A stretch of DNA of 64,000 nt. Origin: Megalonaias nervosa (taxonomy: Eukaryota; Mollusca; Bivalvia; Unionida; Unionidae). Positions 1 to 10,566 of the stretch are shown one piece after another. The first letter of the stretch is position 1. Each line of letters begins with the position of its first letter. The position numbers and the translations under genes are program-made. Below the pieces are notes generated by a model. That model worked only from the letters and a program-made list of their open reading frames with translations. It ran no database searches and was not told the DNA's origin. Where the stretch lies: assembly GCA_016617855.1 (NCBI GenBank), contig JAECUM010009716.1:1-64000 (forward strand), in the 5' to 3' direction.

Positions 1-568
1 TTGTTTTCTTTTGGTGTTACTAAATCTAAATTTTCATTGCATTGTCTGTCTTAATTTTATTACTATGATCAATAACTAAGCCATTAGGTATTGGTCCATG
101 AAAAACATCATAAATAAATCCGTGTGATTTATAACCAACTTTATCAGTTTTAGTTCCACGAACTACTATATGTAAATAACCAGCATTTTGCAAACTTCCA
201 ACAACTTTTTTTGTTTTGCTATGTCGTATAATTCCGCATTCGTTACCCTCATACAAATCAAATACAGGATGTGGTTGATACTCATCTTGCAATGCTAAAT
301 TTTCAATGTTATCATCTTTAATCGAATTGTTTACTCTATAGACTCTTTGTCCAGCTGAAATATCATCACAAAATAATGTGTAAATAAAATCTTTTCTAAA
401 CATGTCGACTCTTTCTGTATTATCACCTTTTACCGAGTTTTTAATTGCAGCTGGTGTTGCTTTTCCGAATGGTCTTTGATATTTTATGTGAATAACAGAC
501 CCTAATGCATTTCCAGCATATAAGCTGTACTTTGGATGTATATGATATTCTTCTTGTTCCTCTGCCAT
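1..568 (-). pseudogene. HNH endonuclease with two HNH-like repeats, frameshifted, runs off the left edge
   Basis: The frame starts at ATG 568 (MAEEQ) and stays open to a stop at 26-28. The C-terminal half carries a recognisable HNH core (GFIYDVFHGPIPNGLVIDH followed by N and KTDN), the layout of the HNH nucleases common in phages and large DNA viruses. The N-terminal half repeats the plan: HPKYSLYAGN near the start matches HPVFDLYEGN in the second half, and FIYTLF...VYRVNN...DDNIENL mirrors the HNH core, but the central DH pair is missing. The first repeat is therefore probably not catalytic. The frame breaks just after TDNAM. The next frame (NENLDLVTPKEN) continues the family pattern to base 1, which indicates a one-base shift near 35-48. 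The gene is divergent from the polymerase at 808. Known for the family: single-strand or double-strand DNA cutting. Whether it was a homing nuclease or an element gene is not decidable here. Confidence 0.75.
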
Positions 569-678
569 CAATCTAATTTATCTCATATTGTTTGACACTA
601 TCTTATATAACATTTTATATCTCTAATTGAAAAATACATAACAAATTAATTAAATATACAAATACTATATATAATAAA

Positions 679-807
679 ATGTTAAAATTGCGAGATATTG
701 CTAAGAAGAGCCTAACAAAAGCAGAAAATATTGCTACAGCATTTCCTGGATATCATAAGAGTTACAAAGTTAAAGAAACAGAAAAAGATTTACCTAAAGA
801 TATTTGA
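679..807 (+). pseudogene. Short open frame fused upstream of the polymerase remnant
   Basis: ATG at 679 opens 42 codons that end at TGA 805-807, in the same frame as the polymerase remnant. The residues are lysine-rich and do not resemble the motif A region that should precede the polymerase segment. This may be the product of a deletion joining another element gene to the polymerase. Function unknown. Confidence 0.35.
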
Positions 808-1941
808 TACTTTGTTGAAGTTGATCTAGATTATCCTACTTCGTTACATGATCTACATAACGACTACCCATTTTGTGCAGAGTCTATGATACTAGATTAC
901 AGTTTACTATCACCTGAACAACGAGCAACGACAACAGCAATAAATTCGATTGTTAATAAGTTAGTTCCAAATTTGCTAAATAAAAGAAATTACGTGATAC
1001 ATTACAAAAATTTAAAACAAGCAGTAGATGCTGGATTAATTCTGAGAAAAGTTCATCGCGTACTAAAATTTAATCAATCGTGGTGGATATCAAATTATAT
1101 TGATTTAAATACCAAGCGTCGTGCTGTGGCAAAAACCGAATTAGAGAAAAACTTTTTCAAGTTAATGAACAATTCTGTGTTCGGTAAAACAATGGAAAAT
1201 ATAAGACGGCGAGTAAATACTGAGATTGTAAACGATATAAATCGCAGAAATAAATTAGTTAATGGTGATGGGTTTGTCAGTATGAAAATATTTAATGAAA
1301 ATCTTGTTGCTATACAACGACGAAAGACAAATTTAAAGTTAAATAAACCAATTTATGTTGGAGCTGCTGTACTTGATATATCAAAGTGGCTGATGTACGA
1401 TTTTCACTATAATTTTACCAAAAAGCAGTGGCCAGATTCGGAGTTGCTATTTACTGATACAGACTCGCTAGTTTATAATATAAAATGTGAAGATGTCTAT
1501 CAAGATATTTATAAACACCGTGACCTATTTGATTTATCAGATTATAACGAAAGTAGTGGATTTCATGATGATGCAAATAAAAAGGTTATTGGTAAAATGA
1601 AAGACGAATTTATATTTGTGCCAGTTAGAGAATTTGTTGGACTAAGAAGTAAAATGTATGCCGTAATTTTAAATGATAATAAACTGACCAAAAAAAGCAA
1701 AAGGTATTCCTCGTGGATACGTAAAAAAATGTATGAAATTTGATGACTTTAAAGCAGCGCTAAACAATAATGTCAGCTTTATCAAAACAAATGTTATTAG
1801 AACAAATCATCACAAACTTGAAACAGATACTATTATAAACGTGGACTAAGAAATTTTGACGATAAGAGATATTGTGAGGACGGTATTAATACACTAGCTA
1901 TTGGACATTATTCCAGTACTAGCGGTGACATCTTTAATTAA
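808..1941 (+). pseudogene. B-family (protein-primed type) DNA polymerase, N-terminally truncated and broken
   Basis: The longest intact frame is 886-1743. It contains the polymerase motifs KLMNNSVFGKTMEN (motif B region, about residue 90) and TDTDS (motif C, two catalytic aspartates, about residue 190), then GKMKDE and GLRSKMY. This set is typical of DNA_pol_B_2 polymerases of Maverick/Polinton and adintovirus-like elements in invertebrate genomes. Similarity begins upstream of ATG 886, at EVDLDYP (about 817), in the same frame. An in-frame TGA at 805-807 precedes it, and the motif A and exonuclease regions expected further upstream are absent, so this is a 5'-truncated copy. Near 1,700 the frame shifts; coding similarity continues in another frame to about 1,835, shifts again, and ends with a stop at 1,939-1,941. 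At least two frameshifts plus truncation make the copy non-functional. It is AT-rich like its neighbours. Family placement is from motifs only. Confidence 0.8.
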
Positions 1942-1963
1942 TTTTGTCTAAACTTTAAAAATA

Positions 1964-2254
1964 ATGTTCGAAAATTTAACGTTAGCTGATGGAGTCAATA
2001 GCAAAATCAAAATATTGATGATTGACGGCCAGCAATTATCATTTGAATTTAATGATGAAATTTTAGGTATCTGTTTTAGTAAATTTGATAGAATTAAACT
2101 GTCGCTTATCAGATCAGATGACAGTAAATACTTTGATTATCTTGAAAATTTGCGAGACGAACTAATGCTGAAATACAATAATTTTCATGATCCGATCAGC
2201 CAGCAACAATACACAAAAATTAATATCGACTTAGAACAGTCAAAAGTTTTGTAA
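1964..2254 (+). CDS. Unassigned 96-residue protein in the virus-like segment
   Basis: An intact frame starts 22 bases after the polymerase remnant stops, on the same strand. The product is acidic with a mixed alpha/beta look (MFENLTLADG... ending LEQSKVL). No signal peptide, membrane segment or known motif is seen. Its codon use is as AT-rich as the polymerase. The position suggests a small accessory gene of the same element. It is not recognised, and it could be a remnant that happens to be open. Confidence 0.45.
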   Translation: MFENLTLADGVNSKIKILMIDGQQLSFEFNDEILGICFSKFDRIKLSLIRSDDSKYFDYLENLRDELMLKYNNFHDPISQQQYTKINIDLEQSKVL

Positions 2255-2286
2255 AAGGTAGTAAGTATCTTCTCAGTAAGATAGCA

Positions 2287-2412
2287 ATGAAAGAAGTATT
2301 TGAATGTCATCGATATGTAAGCGGAAAAATTAAATTTTATTTGTATAAATATGATGATAAATGATATTTAATAGCAAATGTTGAAAATTTGATAACTGGC
2401 GAAGTTCTTTAA
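2287..2412 (+). pseudogene. Small unassigned frame with an in-frame stop
   Basis: ATG 2287 opens 25 codons (MKEVFECHRYVSG...). After a TGA at 2362-2364 the same frame continues 15 codons (YLIANVENLITGEVL) to TAA 2410-2412. The protein-like composition on both sides of the TGA suggests one decayed small gene of the virus-like segment. Function unknown. Confidence 0.35.
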
Positions 2413-2694
2413 AAAATTATCAGATTATATTTATTTTTATTTTGAGTACCATTTACCTCATTAAATTATGAAATCTGGACGAAATAAAAGTTATTTTTAA
2501 GAAACATTATCTTTGTTTTTATAATTTGAAAAGGACCTACAAAAAATATTTTTCCCAGTCTGTCAAGCAATACTCTACACTAAGTTCAAGAAAATATTTC
2601 ACTTACCTTCGAACTCTCAGCGAATACATCTCTGCGGAAACGACTACGAAGAAAAATCTTGCTGCCTTTTTTAGCGTTATAACGCCCACACGAG

Positions 2695-2850
2695 AATGTT
2701 CTCTGGAATTCCCATCACGTGATTTCCTAGAATGTTCTCTGGAATTTCCATTACATAATCTGGGATTTCCATCACGTAATTTCATAGAAACAGTTGGGGA
2801 TTTCCATTGCGTAATTTCTTGAAAACAGTTGGGGATTTCCATTACGTAGT
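2695..2850. repeat. Degenerate tandem repeat of about 30-45 bp
   Basis: Five imperfect copies of a unit containing GGAATTTCCATTACGTAAT, some with GAATGTTCTCT or GAAACAGTTGGG inserts. It sits directly before the compound microsatellite. The open frames across it are repeat artefacts. Confidence 0.7.
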
Positions 2851-2871
2851 TTCAAACGCAACATAGACGTA

Positions 2872-3040
2872 TACATACATACAGACAGACACACACACAC
2901 ATACATACATACATACATACATACATACATACATACATACATGCATGCATGCATGCATGCATGCATGCATGCATGCATGCATCCATCCATCCATCCATCC
3001 ATCCATACATACATACATACATACATACATACATACATAA
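2872..3040. repeat. Compound tetranucleotide microsatellite (CATA)n(CATG)n(CATC)n(CATA)n
   Basis: Blocks follow one another in order: GACA/CA repeats, CATA about 12 units, CATG about 10 units, CATC about 6 units, then CATA about 9 units. Every block keeps a CAT core and changes only the fourth base. Open frames in all phases here are artefacts. Confidence 0.95.
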
Positions 3041-3194
3041 CATGGCGCTTAATATATCTCTGATACATATCGTCCAGTAATTGTGTGAATAAGTACAAGC
3101 TTTCGCAGTTATAATCCATCAATAACGTGTTTGGAACATCTGTCGCCGCAGTAACAATATACACCTCGTCTAGACTGCAGAAATCGATCCGTTG
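3020..3194 (-). pseudogene. Coding-like fragment, unassigned
   Basis: Read on the minus strand, about 50 codons are open and look protein-like (LDEVYIVTAATDVPNTLLMD, then YNCESLYLFTQLLDDMYQRY) before running into the microsatellite. There is no start codon in frame upstream and no recognisable domain. It may be another piece of the virus-like segment cut by the microsatellite. Confidence 0.35.
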
Positions 3195-3450
3195 TCATTG
3201 TTACATGTCTTTTGATCTCCTGTACATATGGTTCTGGAATTTGTATATTATATCCAGGCAGAAACGTGTAAAATCGTACGTTTTGTGATTTATTTTATAA
3301 TATTATAGAATCAGAAATGTACACTGATTATTTGGTTATATAACTTAACAATAATTTTTGACTGAGGCCTGGGGTTCGGTTCCTATATGTCATCTTATTT
3401 TGGGCTAAAAATGGCAGCTGAAGAAAATGTCAGATGATGGGTGGGTGGGT

Positions 3451-3612
3451 AACTTTTTGTATTTTAGTTTAGAAATATCATTATCAAATAAAGCATCAAC
3501 CATGTTGTCAATAAATGTCATTGGATCATCTGCCCAACCTCTTATTCGTTCGTCATTTTCAGTTGCGAATAACCATACTGATCCATATTTGACTGATAAA
3601 TGATGACCAACT
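3451..3612 (-). pseudogene. Coding-like fragment, unassigned
   Basis: About 50 codons on the minus strand are open with a convincing amino-acid mix (YGSVWLFATENDERIRGWAD, then DPMTFIDNMVDALFD). It ends near a GGGT-rich run at 3,440-3,450. Strand and composition fit a further remnant of the element at 1-2,412. No family recognised. Confidence 0.35.
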
Positions 3613-4563
3613 TTTTAATACAGTCGCTTATTATATTAGGTACTATCCCAGTATATCTTGAGGCTGATTTGATTGGATTAAATCTTTTAAAAAAATCTGT
3701 TTGTTAGATTAAATCCGACGCTACTAACTGGCTCTTTGTAATAGGACATTTTATATTATATTTTATTGTTTAAATAGAAATAAATCTAGAGGTCCGGGAA
3801 CCTCCTTCCACCTCTCCATAATTTGGAGGTGGGAGTAGGGGTCTCTGGTCTAGAATCCTCTTTTGGTCTAGGATCATCACCTTCTCTTACTACTAATCAT
3901 TCCGGAACAATAATGCGTACACTTTAGACACATACCGGTAATTGGTAACACCCATATCTAGCGCGAAATTTAAAATGTCTACAGGACAGATGGTTGTGTT
4001 ATTCCACATGAATTTACAAAGTCGCCAAATGTACGAATTGCTCTAGAAATATAATGTACATTTCACGAGAAGAAACCTTAAGCCGGCGGTAGCTCCACAG
4101 CCACGAGAAATACCAGTAAGTGTATAAAATGTACACCGATATATGCAGACAAAAGTGGCTGCAAATAATTGCAGTTTTCAATGAATAGGTAATATCAGCC
4201 CCTCACCCGAAAATCAACATCATCACGGGCAAGGGGCTGATTTATCTGCCTAATTCGGACCATGGCTGATTCGGATCAAATGCCAGGCTCATTCGGACCG
4301 TGTGAAATATTAAAAGAAAAATAATGGAACACACATACATGATTACATGATTTATTTTAGTAGTTATTAATATTTTCTCCGCATTATCGTTACAATAAAA
4401 TGTATAAAACGTTCATGATGAGTAAAAACGATAGTAATACGTGTTATCATGCCATCTGTATCGATTGTTACCGCAGAATTGTTTTCTTGAACCAGTAAAA
4501 CCAACTTATTTTCATTTTCACCTTTGAAACATTTGAAAATAGTTACATTAAAGCACATATTAA
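3613..4563. other. No gene seen
   Basis: Non-coding. It has a short inverted repeat at about 3,800-3,835 (CCACCTC/GAGGTGG) and, near 4,250-4,300, scattered GATTCGGA/ATTCGGACC words related to the tandem repeat at 6,776. Nothing else is supported. Confidence 0.5.

Positions 4564-4567
<4 letters not shown>

Positions 4568-4626
<59 letters not shown>
4568..4626. repeat. (TA)n microsatellite
   Basis: Uninterrupted TA dinucleotides for about 58 bases. Confidence 0.97.
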
Positions 4627-4629
<3 letters not shown>

Positions 4630-6085
4630 ACGTTGTGTTTGAAAATTTGCTAACAAATCCTTCCTCATGTTTATACATGTCTTCTATTAGAATTCGTCAT
4701 TCAAAGTACGTTGATTAATGTCAATACGTGTTAAAGAATATTAACATTTTAGACCGATTCTGAAACAAAGAAACTACCTGTCCGTGTGACTTAGCCATTA
4801 CGTCACAGTCAAGTTCGTGTTTAATTCAAAGAGAATCTTGCCGCGGTGGTGAGAAACTGCTTTGGAATCAGCCAGGGACGTCACTGGTCGGTTTAGGCCT
4901 AGAGACCGGAAAACCTGACATTATACCCAACATTATAACGTATCAGTGCTTCTACCCCATACAGTTTTGAACGAGACCACCGGTATCCAAACAGAACTAA
5001 GATAGTCAAGTTTTGAGGCGGATTTCTCACGCAGCCAGACATGATCCTGTTACATTCATTTTCGACGAGTCAGTGCAGTTTTGGAAGTGACTAAAGAAAC
5101 ATCACAGTACTCCGAGAGCAAATAATGCACTCGTAAAAAAGGCGGGAAAAATGAGTTCTAGGAAATTCGGAAGAGATTTGGAACAAAGGCTTTTGAGGAA
5201 GCTTTCCGGCTGGGATAGGTTGCCACCCGAACATTAGAGAGAGGAGACGACGTGGAGAGCAAGGGAGAATAGACAGTTGTGCGAAGGAGCAGGGTCGGAG
5301 AACGAAACCAAGGTTACTGGAAGTAACGACAAGGCGAAAGTTGCAGATGAGTAACGTAAAAGTGACACGGGAAGGAAATACTCTCACCTTTAATTTTGTG
5401 TGATGAAATATCTAGCAATTTGAATAGGTTTTGTATTGACTGAAAGCAAATGCATTGAAAAATTGTCCTGTAATTGTTGAATACCGTGATATAGTTTATT
5501 AAATTGTTGTGGCTTTCACCTTATTATTGTTTATATTTTATACACCTAGACCATCAGCCTTGGGGGTCGGAACTATTTAATCTTTTAATTGTCCGCCCTT
5601 CTCTGGTGTTAGTAAACAACAATCGCAGTGATTTCAAGTCAGCATTTCTATTTATCTTTGCTCTTGTGCAATACACTGTATACTATAACTTAGCAAATGT
5701 AAATCACTTACGGTTCTCAATATTTTTGTACGCATTTATCATTTTCAGTGTTAGTAGTTTAGAAAACATTAAATGGTGCATAACGAATTCAGAGAGCAAG
5801 AATTAACTAAAGATGTTTTAGTCAAAGATTATTAAAAATATATTTCATCTTATGACGAGAGAATTAACAGAATACATACGTATGATATTGACGTGTGTTA
5901 TTACATGGAAGGAAATCATAAATTTACAAGACCCCACTTTTAAATTTTTCTTGCATTCAAGTTTTATTCAGTGCTATTAGTATATGATATAATACACAGT
6001 TTAACGATAAATTCTACACAGATCTAATAAAGGCATTGACATACCCAGACCAGTTAGTGTATAAAATACCGAAGCACAGAGAGTA
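4627..6085. other. No confirmed gene; short plus-strand frames near 5,150
   Basis: The stretch 4,790-5,390 is less AT-rich than its surroundings. From ATG 5151 it has a 24-codon frame (MSSRKFGRDLEQRLLRKLSG..., stop near 5,237). The same frame is open again after the stop, to a second stop near 5,350, with a charged, repeat-free composition. This could be a decayed retroelement 5' region or a promoter-proximal stretch, but I cannot assign it. The rest is featureless AT-rich sequence. Confidence 0.3.
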
Positions 6086-6086
6086 T

Positions 6087-6090
<4 letters not shown>

Positions 6091-6124
<34 letters not shown>
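6091..6124. repeat. (CA)n microsatellite
   Basis: About 17 uninterrupted CA units. Confidence 0.95.
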
Positions 6125-6127
<3 letters not shown>

Positions 6128-6775
6128 TTCAAAGAAAGATTCGTAAAATACATTTCGTCTTTCATCAGAGATAACACTAGCATTTTTGTTACGCTATCAA
6201 TTTCTTTTTTTTTAATATTATGAGGTTCACAAGATTATCAGAATATAGACGTATGATATTGTGCGAAATAAATCTTGAATTTGACAGAATCCCAGTTTAA
6301 TATATTAGTATATATGCATTATTTAGCACTAATAGTATTTAGTACAATGCACATGATGCATACATGTAGTTAATTCTTAATAAATGTAACAGAAGCATTA
6401 AAATGCTAACGCGAATTTGCATAGACAAAATCAAATCTGCACGAGTCCTGATTTCACAATTTTTGTCAGTGTTAGTAATTTTTATAATTATTTCTCAACA
6501 AAACATTTTTTAAAAAATTTGTGGAAAGGTGATTGAGCTGCTTTAAAAACATTTCCCTACTGAATTGCCAGTACAAAATAAACATTCCTACGTTATTTCA
6601 TTTCAATATATATAACAACGATATTTTCACGCATACAATTTAGGTGTTGTTTCCTTAAAAGCATATTTCAACTGCTCAACTTACCTGGGAAAATAATGAG
6701 AATAAATATCATATTTAAAACAAATGCAAATGTCACATTTAAATCTCAGACGAAACTTTTAATATTTTTCACGTG

Positions 6776-6890
6776 GTCTGAATCGTCCCGGCATTTGGTC
6801 CGAATCTGCCCGGCATTTGGTCTGAATCAGTCCGGCGACATTTGGTCCGAATCAGTCCGGCATTTGCTCCGAATCTGCCCGTAATAAGGA
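6776..6890. repeat. Short tandem repeat with CATTTGGTCCGAATC unit
   Basis: Four to five imperfect copies of about 26 bp: GCATTTGGTCCGAATCNGNCCG. Related single words occur at about 4,250-4,300, 6,895-6,915 and 8,488-8,500, so the word is locally dispersed as well as tandem. Confidence 0.8.
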
Positions 6891-6949
6891 CCAGATAGGT
6901 CCGGGCATTTGTTCACATCCGGACATTTTTAGTGCATAGTTACGACCGC

Positions 6950-6985
6950 CGAGGTGAAAACAGCCGCCATTGTTCTAGTGACTTG
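6950..6985 (+). promoter_or_regulatory. YY1-like GCCGCCATT site in a promoter-like patch
   Basis: GACCGCCGAGG followed by CAGCCGCCATTG. GCCGCCAT is the reverse complement of the YY1 core ATGGCGGC, a motif often found just downstream of animal transcription starts. It lies 40-60 bases before the THAP-like ATG at 7,024. Motif only; no transcription evidence. Confidence 0.3.
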
Positions 6986-7023
6986 AATAATGTGTGGGAG
7001 ACATTTATAGAACGTTTTATGAT

Positions 7024-7170
7024 ATGCCTAAGATTTGCAGTGTTGTTGGGTGCACAAACCATTATATGCAAAAAGAAAATTTGTCATTTTTCAAGCTTCC
7101 TGATGCAGCAAAAAAAGTTAAAAAAAGAAAAAATATTATTATAAACGCAGCGTGGATACATGTACATAGG
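7024..7170 (+). CDS. THAP zinc-finger first exon or fragment
   Basis: From ATG 7024 the frame reads MPKICSVVGCTN, then HYMQKENLSFFKLPD, then a Lys-rich stretch and INAAW. This is the N-terminal half of a THAP domain (a C2CH zinc-dependent DNA-binding fold): first Cys at residue 5, second at residue 10, SFFKLP after a short spacer, and the conserved Trp in the INxxxW position. The distal Cys and His of the C2CH set are not encoded in the following open sequence. Either an intron follows or the copy is truncated. THAP domains occur in host transcription regulators and in P-element-like transposases; no transposase sequence is visible nearby. The frame runs on to a stop at 7,249-7,251, but after about 7,175 it no longer looks THAP-like. 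A YY1-like motif lies just upstream. Confidence 0.6.
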
Positions 7171-7251
7171 TTGAAAAATACACACCTTTTAGTGCTTATT
7201 AACCAAGGTTTAATAGGTCAATTAAAGAATAATAATAATGAAAAAACATAA

Positions 7252-8430
7252 TGAGAACTTTAAAAAAATAATTAGGATCACAGGCAATATCAACTGAAAA
7301 TTTCTGATTTTGATATAGTTTAATTAAAGAAAAATAGGTTTAAGATAAAGCTGTATAATTACTTCAATAAAATATTTTGTTTAAAAAACCAAACTTACAA
7401 GGTGTATCTGTAAGATAGTTGTAAACATCAGGCCATGTCACTTCAGGACATTTTTGTTGGGTTATTTACCCAAATATCTGCTGGAAATTTATAAAGGCAA
7501 ACATTAATTTCCACAAGTTTAAGTTTCTGTAAATATCTTACATTAGCATCGCTATCCAGCAGCTCTTTGCATCCGTAAGACAGTGCAAGAATGGCCAACT
7601 GATCCTTACATTTATATTCGTCATTTTATAAATGAAAAGTGTACAATATACAAACTATATAACAAACACGGCCTTCAAACTGTCTTGACACTAATTGGCG
7701 TATATTGTCGTGTACACATGTACGTGACACGTACACACCACTGCCACCCTTATCAACCTAAAATATATTACGTCTATTAAAATATTCGACAGACACACAT
7801 TCGTGGTTTATATCCTGCGTGTACAGAAGACTATGCAACACTTCTGAACAGAAAACAGAAAGAATAAACAAAATAGAGGTAAACTAAAACGGTTTGCAAT
7901 ATCAAACATAACTAACGCTACCGTACTTTTTCTGGACACACGGTACTAATGGTTTGGAAGAATGGGAACCAGCCTGGAAATGGGTGAACATTTCATAGAG
8001 TGTATATGGGTTTGGCTGGCCAGGATTGGTTAATAATGTTAGTTATGTTTTAGGGAAAAGAATCTTTGAGAGCTTATCCTAGTTGTAAGTGAAAAAAAAA
8101 AAAATAGAGCCATTGTTTTATTGATGGAATTCCAGTCCTATAACAGTCTTGAGTTTGGAACACTCATTACTTAAATAACACCTGACTCTTTGGTGCGGAA
8201 TTGAAAGCACATGTTTCAAACACATGCAGGTCCAGAAATTGCCGCGGCTCATATCCTTTCCTCTACACAGAAGCTGACATCCAGGTTTCATCTATACTGA
8301 TAAATATAGGTTTGATTATGGGCACTCAGAAATTTTAAGTTATTGAATTTTTAATATCATGATGTTTGCATAGGTTTACTATGGGAACTGAATTAGTACC
8401 GTGACTCCTTCTAAGCAATTGTTTGCACCT
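7252..8430. other. No gene seen
   Basis: AT-rich non-coding sequence with a 13-base A run near 8,092. No coding or repeat structure is supported. Confidence 0.5.
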
Positions 8431-8435
8431 CCGCA

Positions 8436-8475
8436 ATATGGCGGAAAGTAGGTCGCTAAGCTTGTGACGTCATGC
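8436..8475. promoter_or_regulatory. YY1-like ATGGCGG and palindromic CRE TGACGTCA
   Basis: CAATATGGCGGAAA is followed about 20 bases later by GTGACGTCATG, a full palindromic CRE/ATF site. Together they look like a core-promoter-proximal patch. The ATG in ATGGCGG opens only nine codons. Motif-based only. Confidence 0.35.
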
Positions 8476-8938
8476 CGACCCTGCCTGGTCCGAATCAGTT
8501 TGTTACCCTTTCAAATAACACAGGTCATTTTTTCCATTTTATCCAACTCCTCTCGGACTGTATACAATAAAGTGATACGGACCTTTCTTTGGGGTAGATA
8601 AAATACAGGTTTCTTGGAAATCCCGTGATCTCTACTTTCGTTTTAAATTGTTATAAAGCGAAACTAGATGTTAACCCGATTCCAAGTAAATATCATATCA
8701 CGGTCAATCCTTTTTTTTTGTGGAATTCCATTGCGCAAAGGTGAAGATTTACTGAAGAGAGTTAGGAAACCAGAAAACCGTCAAGTTACAAATATATTAC
8801 ATCAATATTTTTAGAAACGTGTGAAAAATTCAGAATGTGCGTTTTAGCGTGATTTATGTACAAAATGTGTGTCTCACGGGCAATGCGTGACCCTTAACAG
8901 GTATGGACTACCGTGATACGATCAGATGCTGTGTTCAA

Positions 8939-8990
8939 ATGGCGGCGTATTTTGCTTCGATTGTTAAGAAGACAATTGGAGCCGTTTTTG
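8939..8990 (+). CDS. Candidate first coding exon MAAYFASIVKKTIGAVF with strong donor
   Basis: ATG 8939 lies in a perfect YY1-like context (AAATGGCGGC), with A at -3 and G at +4. The frame encodes 17 residues of a plausible amphipathic N-terminus, then meets a strong splice donor (TTTTG|GTAAGA) at 8,991. The surrounding 8,870-9,110 is richer in CpG than the rest of the window. Two readings are possible: a first exon of an unidentified gene, or the 5' leader exon of the PABPC gene whose ATG is at 11,417, in which case this ATG would be upstream of the main one. Sequence alone cannot decide. Confidence 0.35.
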
Positions 8991-9119
8991 GTAAGATTTG
9001 GCAGACCGAGTTGGAATGTAAAGTGTTTAACGCTTGTCAATGTAACGTATTTTCGAGGATAATGTCGCCCCGACGGTGAGGAAGACGCAATTTATTTTGA
9101 GGTTCAAACAGTGACTAAA

Positions 9120-9830
9120 GAGACTAAATTATGCACATGCACACGTTATCATTTAATGAATGATTTGTTTGCTTCTAAAGAAATTAATTTAGAAAACTGG
9201 AATTTATTATGAGAAAATGCTCGTAGATAATGGGTGTACACCAAGTTAAACTAGAGCAAGATCTGGAACGGAAACGGACAATTCGATGGTGCAGCTCATT
9301 TCAGGTTAACATTCAAACATGTTAATATTTTCATGAGTGATTTTGAACATTTTATTAAACTTTAATTGCAATAATGTAAGTGTCCAATAAAAATATCATA
9401 TTGTACAGTAGACAGCAAAGATGTCAGAACTGTCAAAAGCAAGTTAGATATCTCAATTTTTCTTATCGCTATTAGTGCATTATGAACTATTATTTTCCTT
9501 TGTCACTCTAAAATCTTGCATGACTGCCAGATTTGGAGGGTTGGGGACACCATGTCCCCTAACTTTGGGATCCTGTGTGCGACATTGGAACAAGGATATA
9601 TATGATCTTGTACTCTTTACTCCCAGAACTTGAAATCCCCTTGCTATTTTCCCAGATTTTCAACAACATGCAGGACATATGAGTCCCCAGTTTAACTAAT
9701 ATTATACTTAAATCCTTAAATTTTTGTATTTTCATTGATGTGTTTATTTAAATATTAGCTTACTTTAAAATTAATTTCACATAACATTAATTATTGTATT
9801 TATTTGATATCAAAACTCTTTGTTTATGAT
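9120..9830. other. No gene seen
   Basis: Non-coding AT-rich sequence between the promoter-like patch and the 46-bp minisatellite; nothing further recognised. Confidence 0.45.
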
Positions 9831-9837
9831 AGATGGT

Positions 9838-10566
9838 ATTATTGATGGATTGATTGATATGCCTGTGTACAGTATGTAAGATTCATATTGATGGATTGAT
9901 AGATATGCCTGTGTACAGTATGTAAGATTCATATTGATCAATTGATAGATACGCCTGGGTACAGTATATAAGATTAAGATTGATGTGGTTGCTAAATATG
10001 CCTATGTACTGTATGTTAGATTCATATGGATGGATTGATAGATATACCTGGGTACAGTATGTAAGATTCATATTAATGGATTGATATGCCTGGGTACAGT
10101 ATGTAAGATTCATATTGATGGATTGATAGATATGCCTGTGTACAGTATGTAAGATTCATATTGATTGATTGCTGTGATTGCTAAATATGCCTGTGTACAG
10201 CATGTAAGATTCAGATAGATGGATTGATAGATATGCATGGTTACAGTATGTAAGATTCATATTGATGGATTGATAGATATGCCCATGTACAGTATGTAAG
10301 ATTCAGTTGGATTGATAGATATGTTTGGGTACAGTATGTTAGATTCAGGTTGATGGATTGATAGATATGACTGGGTACAGTATGTAAAATTCAGTTTGAT
10401 GGATTGGTATACCTGGGTACAGTATGTTAGGTTCAGATTGATGGATTGATAGATATGCCTGGGTGCAGTATGTTAGATTCAGATTGATGAATTGATATGT
10501 CTGGGTACAGTATGTAAGAAAACGATTGATGGATTGATACGCCTGTGTACAGTGTGTAGGATTCAG
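9838..10566. repeat. Minisatellite, about 46-bp unit, about 15 copies
   Basis: The unit is TTGATGGATTGATAGATATG followed by CCTGTGTACAGTATGTAAGATTCA with variants. Copies differ by substitutions and small deletions, so the array is not recent. Minus-strand open frames here are artefacts. Confidence 0.93.

Noticed and set aside
679..2412. Recoding of TGA as Trp in the virus-like segment (TGA in two frames)
   Set aside because: TGG is used normally in the same polymerase frame, the TGA before the polymerase remnant is not at an expected Trp position, and frameshifts are also present. Ordinary decay is simpler.
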